The notes beneath the pieces are model-generated. The model made no database searches. It had not been told where the DNA came from and worked only from the letters and a program-made list of their open reading frames with translations. Shown here piece after piece: positions 9,030 through 22,891 of a stretch of 64,000 nucleotides of DNA. A program made the translations under genes and the position numbers. Origin of the DNA: Calothrix sp. MO_192.B10 (GTDB lineage Bacteria > Cyanobacteriota > Cyanobacteriia > Cyanobacteriales > Nostocaceae); the NCBI GenBank assembly GCA_030065055.1, contig JASJDS010000073.1, forward strand, positions 26,591 through 90,590, in the 5' to 3' direction. The number at the start of each line of letters is the position of its first letter. Positions within the stretch are counted from its first letter, which is position 1.

Positions 9030-10109
9030 ATGAAGATACAAGTGCTGCATGTCTCAGATAGTATCTGGTTAGAAACACTGCAAAAATTCAGACATGATAT
9101 CTATCAATTACCTGATTATTTTGCCTTAGAAGCCGCCAGAAATATGTCAAAAGCTGAAGCCATTTTGCTCAAAGATGAAGATAAAATCATGTTTGTACCT
9201 TACTTATTGCGTAGTTGTGAGGATATAGGCATAGATCATTCCATCTCTACAGATTTTTTGGATGTAGTTTCTCCTTATGGGTATCCAGGAATTTTATTAA
9301 ATGAAGCAGCAACAAATACACCGGATTTCCTCGATATTGCCATTAGTCAGTTAAGAGAAGTTTTGCAAAAAAAGGGCGTGTGTTCGGCTTTTTTTCGATT
9401 ACATCCAATTATTAATGATAATTTTGGGCACAAATTTCAACAGCAGAATATTTTGACATTAAATGGTAAAACAGTGTCGATTAATTTACAGCTTTCTGAT
9501 GAAGATATATGGAAACAAACAAAACGCGATCGCCGAAAAAAAATTAATCATTGCCAACAAGTAGGTTTAACTGCCACCATGGTGCCACTTGAGGAATATA
9601 TGGATGAGTTTGTGGCAATCTATGTTGAGACAATGGAAAGAGTTAAGGCTGATAAACTATATTACTCGTTTCACTATAAATACTTCTTAGAAATGCAAAA
9701 TATTCTCAAACATCATCTAAATTTATGTATCGTGGAAATTAATAACCAACTTGCTTCTGCTGGCTTATATACTGAGTGCTGTGGGATAGTACAAGCAATT
9801 TTTCGCGGTACAAGAACCAAGTTCATAGAACTTTCTCCTAGCTCTTTAGAAATTGACTATGTGAGGTTTTGGGCGAAGAAAAGAGGTAATCAAATTTTTC
9901 ACTTAGGAGGTGGATTAGGAGGTTCACAAAATAGCCTTTATAACTTCAAAGCCAGTTTTTCTAAACAGCGACATAATTTTATGACCATGCGCCTCATTAT
10001 TGATGAAGAAAAGTATCTTTATCTAGTAAAAATGCGGGCTAAGGAGTTAAAATTAGAGTTAAGAAAGATACAGAACTCTCAGTTTTTTCCTGCATATCGT
10101 TATGCTTAG
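9030..10109 (+). CDS. FemAB-like GNAT acyltransferase (paralogue 2)
   Basis: About 359 aa, tandem paralogue of the preceding gene with matching blocks: SPYGYPGILLNEAATNTPDFLD, DIWKQTKRDRRKKINHCQQVGL, TECCGIVQAIFRGTRTKF and HLGGGLGGSQNSLYNFKASFS. An in-frame GTG lies at 9012, but TAGGAG (9007-9012) overlaps it, so the ATG at 9030 is the better start despite its long spacing. The two copies probably act on the same glycan with different acyl groups or positions (inference). Fold assignment is firm; the substrate is unknown. Confidence 0.78.
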   Translation: MKIQVLHVSDSIWLETLQKFRHDIYQLPDYFALEAARNMSKAEAILLKDEDKIMFVPYLLRSCEDIGIDHSISTDFLDVVSPYGYPGILLNEAATNTPDFLDIAISQLREVLQKKGVCSAFFRLHPIINDNFGHKFQQQNILTLNGKTVSINLQLSDEDIWKQTKRDRRKKINHCQQVGLTATMVPLEEYMDEFVAIYVETMERVKADKLYYSFHYKYFLEMQNILKHHLNLCIVEINNQLASAGLYTECCGIVQAIFRGTRTKFIELSPSSLEIDYVRFWAKKRGNQIFHLGGGLGGSQNSLYNFKASFSKQRHNFMTMRLIIDEEKYLYLVKMRAKELKLELRKIQNSQFFPAYRYA

Positions 10110-10419
10110 AATGGCTTGTGCAAAAATTTAAATACTGAAAATTGCTGCCATATTCAGGGTACATCTCTTGTTATCTACATCATAGAAATAGGGTCTGCTG
10201 AATAACTATAAAACATTGATTTTTCAATACTTTTAGGCTATTCTTTAGGTCATCAGTGCAAGGGAATTCGGATTTTAGGTTTAAAATTGTTGCGGCTGTA
10301 ATTTTTGATGATATTTTGAATAGAAAAAAGAGTCTGTAACTATTGCCTATTGCCTATTCCCTACCCCCACTAAAAGACTTTTACAGCAAGCCCTAAATAG
10401 AAAATAGGAGTTTGCAGAA
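10110..10419. mobile_element. Intergenic region with a MITE-like element (10189-10395)
   Basis: The left end TAGGGTCTGCTGAATAACT at 10189 and the right end, read on the other strand as TAGGGCTTGCTGTAAAAGT (to 10395), are imperfect inverted terminal repeats of a 207-bp element. The right end also occurs alone at 44414-44445 (CCCCACCAAAATACTTTTAC). No gene was seen. AATAGGAG just before 10420 supplies the next ribosome binding site. Confidence 0.55.
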
Positions 10420-11199
10420 ATGACTAGCATCAGTACAAGAATTTCTAGCCCCAAACAGATGTACCTGACCGTTGAGTTTGATTTGTGGGCATACAAACAA
10501 GAACTATTGCCAGAAGAGAAGTTCATGATTGGAACCTATTTAGATAAAAATCTGAAAACAGTTGATGCTGGAACAGGAGGAGGAAGGCTAGCCTCCTATA
10601 TGCAAAAGCTAGGTTTTAAAAATCTTTATGGCTTCGATTATGTACCGGAATTTATTGAAGTAGCGCGAAAAAGAGATACTACAGGAAGTATATCTTTTAC
10701 TGTGGAAGATGCCACAAATTTAACCTACAATGACTGCGAGTTTGACCAAGTAGTTTATCTGCAACAAATAATTTGTAGTATTGAAGATGAAGTAGGGAGA
10801 TTAAATGCATTTAAAGAAGCATATCGCATTCTCAAAAAAGATGGTACGGCAATATTTTCATTTCTGAATTTTGATGCTCAAGATCGGAAACTATTTTGTC
10901 GTCCATATTTAGCCTATATCTCATTACTCAGAAAGCTGCGTAATCACAAACTGCCAATTCAATATATCCCCAGATTAAAGTTCGCAAATAAAATGAATTT
11001 TGGTTCTTTGTTAGATCGACCACCTTACTTATATTGGTATAGACTTGAAGAAGCATACCAAATTCTCAAACAGGCAAATTTTGAAATAGTTGCCCTTGGT
11101 TCTGATTTTCAGGCAATTGAAGGAAGGATGTGTAGATACCTGGAAAATTTACGGCAGGAACCAATTGAAGGGATGCTTTATTTCGTTTGTAAGAAATAA
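10420..11199 (+). CDS. Class I SAM-dependent methyltransferase
   Basis: 259-aa Rossmann-fold methyltransferase. Motif I is TVDAGTGGGRLASYM (SAM glycine loop near residues 49-55), followed by the acidic residue in NLYGFDYVPEFIEVA, then FTVEDATNLTYNDCEFDQVVYLQ (motifs II-III) and YRILKKDGTAIFSFLN. It probably methylates a sugar or a glycan precursor in this cluster. Nothing in the sequence gives the substrate. AATAGGAG upstream serves as the ribosome binding site. Confidence 0.85.
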   Translation: MTSISTRISSPKQMYLTVEFDLWAYKQELLPEEKFMIGTYLDKNLKTVDAGTGGGRLASYMQKLGFKNLYGFDYVPEFIEVARKRDTTGSISFTVEDATNLTYNDCEFDQVVYLQQIICSIEDEVGRLNAFKEAYRILKKDGTAIFSFLNFDAQDRKLFCRPYLAYISLLRKLRNHKLPIQYIPRLKFANKMNFGSLLDRPPYLYWYRLEEAYQILKQANFEIVALGSDFQAIEGRMCRYLENLRQEPIEGMLYFVCKK

Positions 11200-11255
11200 A
11201 GCATAGCTGCTTGGCTGAGAAGTGAACATCTATTGAACAGCAGTCACATAAAATC

Positions 11256-12416
11256 ATGAATAAACCAATTCTCCTCTCAACTCCCCATATGGGCGATCGC
11301 GAACTGGAGTTCGTCAAAGAAGCATTTGATACCAACTGGATTGCTCCAGTGGGTCCCCATGTGGATGCATTTGAGCAAGAATTTTGTCAGGCGGTAGGGG
11401 CTAGTCATGGTGCTGCTGTCACCTCTGGTACCGCAGCAATCCATTTGGCTTTGCGATTAGTGGGCGTACAGCCAGGGGATGAAGTTTTTTGTTCCAGCCT
11501 GACATTTATCGCCAGTGCTAGCCCCATTACTTATCTGGGTGCGAAACCAGTCTTTATTGATAGCGATCGCATTTCCTGGAATATGAATCCCGACCTATTA
11601 TGGGGAGCGCTACAACGGCGAGCCAGGACGGGTAAATTACCGAAAGCGGTGGTGGTGGTCAATTTGTACGGTCAAAGTGCAGATATGGACCCAATTGTGG
11701 AAGCTTGCAACCATTATGGCATTCCCTTAATTGAGGATGCGGCGGAATCCTTAGGAGCCACCTACAAAGGGCGTAGTTCTGGAACTTTCGGATATATGGG
11801 GATTTACTCATTCAATGGTAATAAAATTATCACTACTTCCGGTGGGGGGATGTTGGTTTCCTCAGATGAATCAGCGATCGCCAAAGCCCGGTTTTTAGCC
11901 ACCCAAGCTCGAGACCCCGCACCTTATTACCAACATTCATCAATCGGCTATAATTACCGCCTGAGTAATGTTTTGGCTGGTATTGGTCGGGGTCAATTGC
12001 GGGTATTAAATGAGCGAGTTGCAGCTAGAAGACGCAACTTTCAAATTTATCAGCAGTCCTTAGGGAACTTACCGGGTATAGAATTTATGCCAGAACCGAG
12101 TTTTGGTAGAGCTACTCACTGGCTCACTTGTCTGACAATCGATCCTGACGCTTTTGGTGCGGATCGAGAACAAGTCCGTCTCAGCCTCGCCCAACAACAA
12201 ATTGAATCCCGTCCGGTATGGAAACCTTTACATCTCCAACCAGTGTTTGCTGATTGTGAATGTATTGGCGGTGCTGTATCAGAAGATTTATTTACACGGG
12301 GTCTGTGTTTGCCTTCTGGTTCTAATCTGACAGATGAAGATTTGCAAAGAGTGATCGCAGCGATCATGGCAGTATACAATGAAAATAGGTGCAATAATTC
12401 TCTATTATTGTGTTAA
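11256..12416 (+). CDS. DegT/DnrJ/EryC1/StrS-family sugar aminotransferase
   Basis: 386-aa PLP-dependent aminotransferase that converts a keto-sugar nucleotide to an amino sugar. Family signs are VTSGTAAIHLALRLVGVQPGDEV, the aspartate/glutamate site in LIEDAAESLGATYKG, and the PLP lysine (Lys190) in SFNGNKIITTSGGG. The C-terminal half holds HWLTCLTIDP and the substrate-loop region. It resembles PglE/LegC-type enzymes that act on UDP-4-keto sugars. Together with the amidotransferase and deacetylase it indicates that the polymer contains a modified amino sugar. Confidence 0.9.
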   Translation: MNKPILLSTPHMGDRELEFVKEAFDTNWIAPVGPHVDAFEQEFCQAVGASHGAAVTSGTAAIHLALRLVGVQPGDEVFCSSLTFIASASPITYLGAKPVFIDSDRISWNMNPDLLWGALQRRARTGKLPKAVVVVNLYGQSADMDPIVEACNHYGIPLIEDAAESLGATYKGRSSGTFGYMGIYSFNGNKIITTSGGGMLVSSDESAIAKARFLATQARDPAPYYQHSSIGYNYRLSNVLAGIGRGQLRVLNERVAARRRNFQIYQQSLGNLPGIEFMPEPSFGRATHWLTCLTIDPDAFGADREQVRLSLAQQQIESRPVWKPLHLQPVFADCECIGGAVSEDLFTRGLCLPSGSNLTDEDLQRVIAAIMAVYNENRCNNSLLLC

Positions 12417-12567
12417 GACAATTGGGTATTAACATCAATATTTTTCGCAACATTTCTTAGCAATTAATCGAGCTATTTGATTACACTTTATTTCATTTAT
12501 AGAACCACCAGAATTAAACCATCATCATATCTATTATTTTAGAATCATGGTCGGGGGAGTATCAATC

Positions 12568-14817
12568 ATGGAATCACAAGAATCCTTTGTTAGCTTTGAA
12601 ACATATTGGCAGATTTTACAGAGACGTTGGCTATCAGCCTTAGCCATGTTTACTTTTGTTTATATATCCTCCTTGTTGGTGTTCTCTACTATCAGAAAAA
12701 CTGATTATGAAGCGTCAGGGAAATTATTGTTTCAAAGGACAAATACAGTTTCTGCACTCACAGGGGTAGGAACAGAACTAGGTAAATTAGAACCAGTAGT
12801 GCAGGATAGAAGTAATCCTTTGAATACAGAATCAGAAGTAATTCGTTCTGTGCCTGTTGTACAAAATACTATAGAACGACTCGATCTTCAGGATAACAAA
12901 GGTGGAACCCTGAGATTTAAAGATTTTCTGAAACGACTAACTGTTAAAGAACTCAAAGGCAGCGACGTTTTACAAGTTTCCTATAAAGACAGAAATCCGC
13001 AAATAGCAGCAGAAGTGGTTAATACTCTGATGCAAATCTATTTAGAGCGGAATGTTAATTCTCACAGACTAGCAGCACAATCTGCACGTAAGTTTATCGA
13101 GGAACAATTACCAACAGCCGAGTCAGTTGTCCGTAACGCGGAAGTTAAACTCCGCCAATTTAAAGAAAAAAACCAAGTGATTGCTCTGCCAATCGAAGCC
13201 AATCAAGGAGTAGAAATGATCGCTAATTTGCAAAGGCAAATTGGCGAAGTGCAAGGGAGAATTGCCGATGTTCAGGCTCAGTCTCAAGTAATACGTAATC
13301 AATTGCGTATGAATGCCCAGCAGGGTGTAATGATGACTTCCCTGAGTCAGTCTCGAGGTGTGCAAGATGTACTCACCCAGGTTCAACAGTTAGAGACTCA
13401 ACTAGTTACTAGACGTTCTGTGCTTCAGGACAATCATCCAGAAATCATTCGTTTACAAAACAATTTAACAGCATTAAGAGGGATACTACAAAGCCGTATC
13501 CAACAGGTTGCAGGAACCAGCCCAACCCAAGTCAATCAGAACCTACAAAATGGAGAACTGCAACAACAACTTACCTCCAGGCTAGTGGAATTAGAATCAA
13601 CTTATCAGGGTTTAAGTAGTCAATTATCGACTTTATCAAACTTACAAGTTAATTACAGGCAAAAGCTCAACCGACTACCAAAATTAGAGCAACAACAACG
13701 GGAGTTAGAACGGCAACAACAAGCTGCCCAATCTACCTATTCACTATTGCTACAAAAATTGCAAGAGAGTCGAATTGCAGAGAATCAGAATTTGGGTAAC
13801 GCGCGCCAAATTTCTCAGGCATTAGTTCCAGATGAACCCGCTTCTTCCCCAATGCTGTCTTATATGAGTGCTGGATTATTGGGTATTTTGGCAGCTTTGG
13901 CAACGAGTTACATTTTGGAAATCACCGATAAATCCGTTAGAAATATTGACGATATTAGGGAATTATTTGGATTTACCATCTTGGGGGTAATTCCTTGCTT
14001 TAGCAAAGAGCAAAAATTGATTTTTGGTAGAGAAGAATCTCAATTTGCTCACCAAAGATTGATTGTCAATTATGCACCTGGTTCCTTGATTAGCGAAGCT
14101 TATCGGATGTTAAGGGCAAATTTGACATTTGTCAGCACTGATAAAGAGTTAAAAACCATTGTTGTTACCAGTTCTGTGCCTCAAGAAGGTAAATCAACTG
14201 TATCCGCAAATTTAGCTCTAGTTATGGCGCGAATGGGGCGTAAAGTATTGTTAGTAGATGGAGATTTACGTCGTCCAGTTCAGCATCATATTTGGGAGTT
14301 GTCCAACAGTGAAGGTTTGAGTCATGTGATTGTCGGACAGAGTAACGTGAGAACTACAATTGCAAAAGTCAGTGATAATTTAGATGTTCTCACAGCTGGT
14401 GTGGTTCCTCCCTCTCCAGCCTCACTGCTAGACTCAAAACGGATGGCTACATTAATCCACGATTTTGCCATCGACTACGACTTTGTAATTATTGATGCTC
14501 CTGCCTTAACAGTTGCGGCTGATGCTGCAATTTTAGGTCAAGTGGCTGATGGTATGTTATTAGTAGTGCGGCCTGGGGTAGTTAATTCTGTTGATGCAAC
14601 AATTGCTGGGGAAATTTTACAACAATCCGGTCAAAATGTTCTCGGACAGGTAGTTAATGGATTAATTACTCAAAATGAACCCCGCCATTACTACTATACA
14701 GAAGAAGAAAGTGCCCCAGAAACCTCACTTCAAAAAGAGATGGTAGGTAGTGGTTTTGGTGACTTTCCCAACAACAGTAAGGTAAGTAAGGTAAGTAGGG
14801 AGAGAAGAAGAATTTGA
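12568..14817 (+). CDS. Wzc-like polysaccharide co-polymerase with tyrosine kinase (BY-kinase) domain
   Basis: 749-aa inner-membrane protein controlling chain length and export. An N-terminal Wzz domain begins at YWQILQRRWLSALAMFTFVYISSLLVFS (first membrane helix), followed by a long periplasmic coiled coil rich in Gln and Leu, then a second helix (LSYMSAGLLGILAALATSYIL). The cytoplasmic kinase has Walker A SSVPQEGKST (Lys542), Walker A' VLLVDGDLRRP and Walker B DFVIIDAPAL. The tail has a short tyrosine cluster (HYYYTEEES) for autophosphorylation. The longer reading from 12547 is less likely because the GGGGGAG in its first codons is well placed, 8 nt before the ATG at 12568. Confidence 0.92.
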   Translation: MESQESFVSFETYWQILQRRWLSALAMFTFVYISSLLVFSTIRKTDYEASGKLLFQRTNTVSALTGVGTELGKLEPVVQDRSNPLNTESEVIRSVPVVQNTIERLDLQDNKGGTLRFKDFLKRLTVKELKGSDVLQVSYKDRNPQIAAEVVNTLMQIYLERNVNSHRLAAQSARKFIEEQLPTAESVVRNAEVKLRQFKEKNQVIALPIEANQGVEMIANLQRQIGEVQGRIADVQAQSQVIRNQLRMNAQQGVMMTSLSQSRGVQDVLTQVQQLETQLVTRRSVLQDNHPEIIRLQNNLTALRGILQSRIQQVAGTSPTQVNQNLQNGELQQQLTSRLVELESTYQGLSSQLSTLSNLQVNYRQKLNRLPKLEQQQRELERQQQAAQSTYSLLLQKLQESRIAENQNLGNARQISQALVPDEPASSPMLSYMSAGLLGILAALATSYILEITDKSVRNIDDIRELFGFTILGVIPCFSKEQKLIFGREESQFAHQRLIVNYAPGSLISEAYRMLRANLTFVSTDKELKTIVVTSSVPQEGKSTVSANLALVMARMGRKVLLVDGDLRRPVQHHIWELSNSEGLSHVIVGQSNVRTTIAKVSDNLDVLTAGVVPPSPASLLDSKRMATLIHDFAIDYDFVIIDAPALTVAADAAILGQVADGMLLVVRPGVVNSVDATIAGEILQQSGQNVLGQVVNGLITQNEPRHYYYTEEESAPETSLQKEMVGSGFGDFPNNSKVSKVSRERRRI

Positions 14818-14844
14818 TTTTTTCAACCAGCCACAAATTAAAAT

Positions 14845-14873
14845 ACAAGCCGTTTTTCACATTGGCGGCTTGT
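14845..14873. terminator. Bidirectional hairpin terminator between convergent genes
   Basis: Perfect 7-bp arms ACAAGCC (14845-14851) and GGCTTGT (14867-14873), next to AT-rich sequence on both sides. It lies between the wzc-like gene and the convergent PEP-CTERM gene. There is no long T-run, so terminator strength is uncertain. Confidence 0.5.
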
Positions 14874-14881
14874 ATTTATCA

Positions 14882-15811
14882 CTAAACTTGGTTACGGGAG
14901 GTAAAGTGGGTCTTTTTACGTTTATAATTACTAGCGATCGCAGTTAATGCACCAGATATTAGTAAAGCGAGACTGGTAGATGGTTCTGGTGCTGCAACTC
15001 TAACTTGAGTTCTCCTGGTGGCAAATAGGGTGAGTTTGGATTGTTTGTCAAAAGTGCGTTCCAAGGAGCCTTGAAACAAGGCTGTGGTAAATTCGTTGAG
15101 ATTATCTTCTTCAAAATCAACAACTTTGTCTTGAACATTTAAAAAGACGTTGTCACTCTTGTTGCTACTAATATTATCGTCATTACCCAATGTATTTAAG
15201 TTAGCACCGAGAGTAAAATATTCTAAGGCTCTATTGGCAAAATTAATATTGGTATCTGCAAATAAATTATCTGAAAAGTTCTCTAAATCTTGTTCGTTTA
15301 AACCTGTAGTATCAAATAACCAGAATCCAACTTCTGCACTGGCTTGAGCATTCTCTGTTGGTGGTGCGTCTATTCTCGTTTCTAAGTCTACAAATGCTTC
15401 AAAACTAAAAGTAAATAGTTCTCCTTGAGCGACATCGAAATTACCAACTATTTTGGCATTAGTATTTCCAGTTCCCAGATAATCTTTATTCTGACCAAAA
15501 GCTTCACTAATGGCAAAGGTTTCTATTTTTATGGGTTCTAAAAGATTGTTAGTAATATTTACCGCAGCAGGGCTATTTATTACTTCTACTGGTGCATTTT
15601 CATCCTTGGATATGGCATCAGTGTCTGCTTCATTTAAGCTATCAAGGAAAGAAGATTGAGCAGTCAACCCAGAAATTGTTAATTCTGCTTGAGAAAAAGA
15701 CAAGGTAGCGGCTTTACTGGGTGATGCAGCTAATACAGAAGTGGCAACAACAGGAGCTAAGAGTAAAGATAATCTTTGAGCTTTTCTTGATTTTCTAAGA
15801 TTATTTGTCAT
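14882..15811 (-). CDS. PEP-CTERM sorting-domain protein (exported)
   Basis: 309-aa exported protein. The N-terminus is a signal peptide (RKSRKAQRLSLLLAPVVATSVLAASPSKAA, cleaved after SKA). The C-terminus has the tripartite PEP-CTERM sorting signal: PEPS near residue 275, a hydrophobic helix (LALLISGALTAIAS), then a basic tail (NYKRKK). Such proteins are handled by an exosortase and occur in EPS-producing bacteria. The middle is acidic and has no recognised domain. It lies convergent to the end of the polysaccharide cluster and is a candidate matrix protein. No exosortase is in the window. Confidence 0.88.
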   Translation of the reverse strand: MTNNLRKSRKAQRLSLLLAPVVATSVLAASPSKAATLSFSQAELTISGLTAQSSFLDSLNEADTDAISKDENAPVEVINSPAAVNITNNLLEPIKIETFAISEAFGQNKDYLGTGNTNAKIVGNFDVAQGELFTFSFEAFVDLETRIDAPPTENAQASAEVGFWLFDTTGLNEQDLENFSDNLFADTNINFANRALEYFTLGANLNTLGNDDNISSNKSDNVFLNVQDKVVDFEEDNLNEFTTALFQGSLERTFDKQSKLTLFATRRTQVRVAAPEPSTSLALLISGALTAIASNYKRKKTHFTSRNQV

Positions 15812-16227
15812 ATAAACCTCTATTATTCATACTTAATACTGATTTTTTGGTTGTCTTTACTTGTGTGCCGATTGGAAGTTAAAAATAATGCCAAACTAAA
15901 AGCAGCATTGCTGATGGGGAAATTTAACAACAAGTCTACGGAATAATACCAATGTGATGATGGCTATTTCCGGAAAATAAAATTAAAAGATCGGATGGGC
16001 CACAGATCCCCGACTTCTTTAAGAAGTCGGGGATCTCTCACACCCGCGACGTAGCTTCATACTAAATTTATATTTAGCAAGGATACATATAAATCCTAGG
16101 ACAATTAGACCTATTTACTTGTTAATTTTATGTAAAATTACGCTAAATTATATATTTATATTTTTTGGTAATATAAAGTTACTGTGAATACACGAAGAAA
16201 AAAGCATTTTTTGATTGCGTATTAGCG
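15812..16227. repeat. Intergenic region with perfect GATCCCCGACTTC palindrome
   Basis: 416 bp without a clear gene. 16004-16036 is a near-perfect palindrome (arms AGATCCCCGACTTCTT and AAGAAGTCGGGGATCT), followed by CTCACACCCGCGAC as in the copy at 29807-29885. 16110-16200 is very AT-rich and could hold the promoter of the small ORF downstream. The segment before 15811 is the leader of the PEP-CTERM gene. Confidence 0.7.
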
Positions 16228-16374
16228 ATGGATCTGGAATCCCAAATCAGACTTGAATCAAGCCAAGCAGCTTCTTTAAGCAAGGAAGCTAACCTTGCCT
16301 TTGCAGCCAGGAACTTTACCCAAGGTAGGGAATTAATGAGACAGGCAGTAGAAGCTGGGAAGAGATGCCGCGCC

Positions 16375-16401
<27 letters not shown>
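16228..16401 (+). CDS. Small hypothetical protein (57 aa)
   Basis: ATG at 16228 opens a 57-residue reading frame (MDLESQIRLESSQAASLSKE at the start, RALIQQLLCH at the end). It is mostly helical by composition and free of low-complexity repeat sequence, unlike most short frames here. It follows an AT-rich region that could be its promoter. Its 3' end overlaps the 3' end of convergent miaA by 27 bp. No family is recognised and it may be spurious. Confidence 0.45.
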
Positions 16402-22483
<6,082 letters not shown>

Positions 22484-22891
22484 TTCAGGTGATGAGGTGA
22501 TGGTTGACAGTTGATAGTTGACAGTTGACAGTTGACGGTTTAGTTCTTTCCTCCATCACCCCATCTCCCCACACTCCCCATCTCCCCATCTCTCCGTTCC
22601 CTACCCTCCGCAATCATGACTTTTTCAGCCAGCCCTAGGGTCTGTTTTCAAACCCAAAATTAGCATCAATTGTAGGTTGGGTTGAGGAACGAAACCCAAC
22701 ATTTTCCTTACACCCAGTTGGGTTTCACTTCGTTCTACCCAACCTACACCATAGTTTGAAAACACGCCCTAGGTACTTAGTAATAAGTTAATACGCAGCT
22801 AAATTGTATAAAGTAAAAAATCAGGTGATTGTAGTGCGGGCATCCTGCCCGCTTTATGTATACAATTTAGACCCTTAACAGCTTATCGCTA
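22484..22891. mobile_element. Intergenic region with heptamer repeats and two MITE-like elements
   Basis: 22501-22540 has TTGACAG heptamer repeats. 22634-22773 is a 140-bp element with 20-bp terminal repeats matching at 18 positions (CCTAGGGTCTGTTTTCAAAC at left), an internal GTAGGTTGGGT palindrome and CTAG at both ends, which suggests an IS5-like MITE. 22799-22870 is a 72-bp element with perfect 12-bp ends CTAAATTGTATA / TATACAATTTAG around the hairpin GCGGGCATCCTGCCCGC. No gene was seen. Confidence 0.75.

Noticed and set aside
22501..22545. Possible short CRISPR or iteron array (TTGACAG heptamers)
   Set aside because: Units are directly adjacent without spacers and vary, as in cyanobacterial short tandem repeats.
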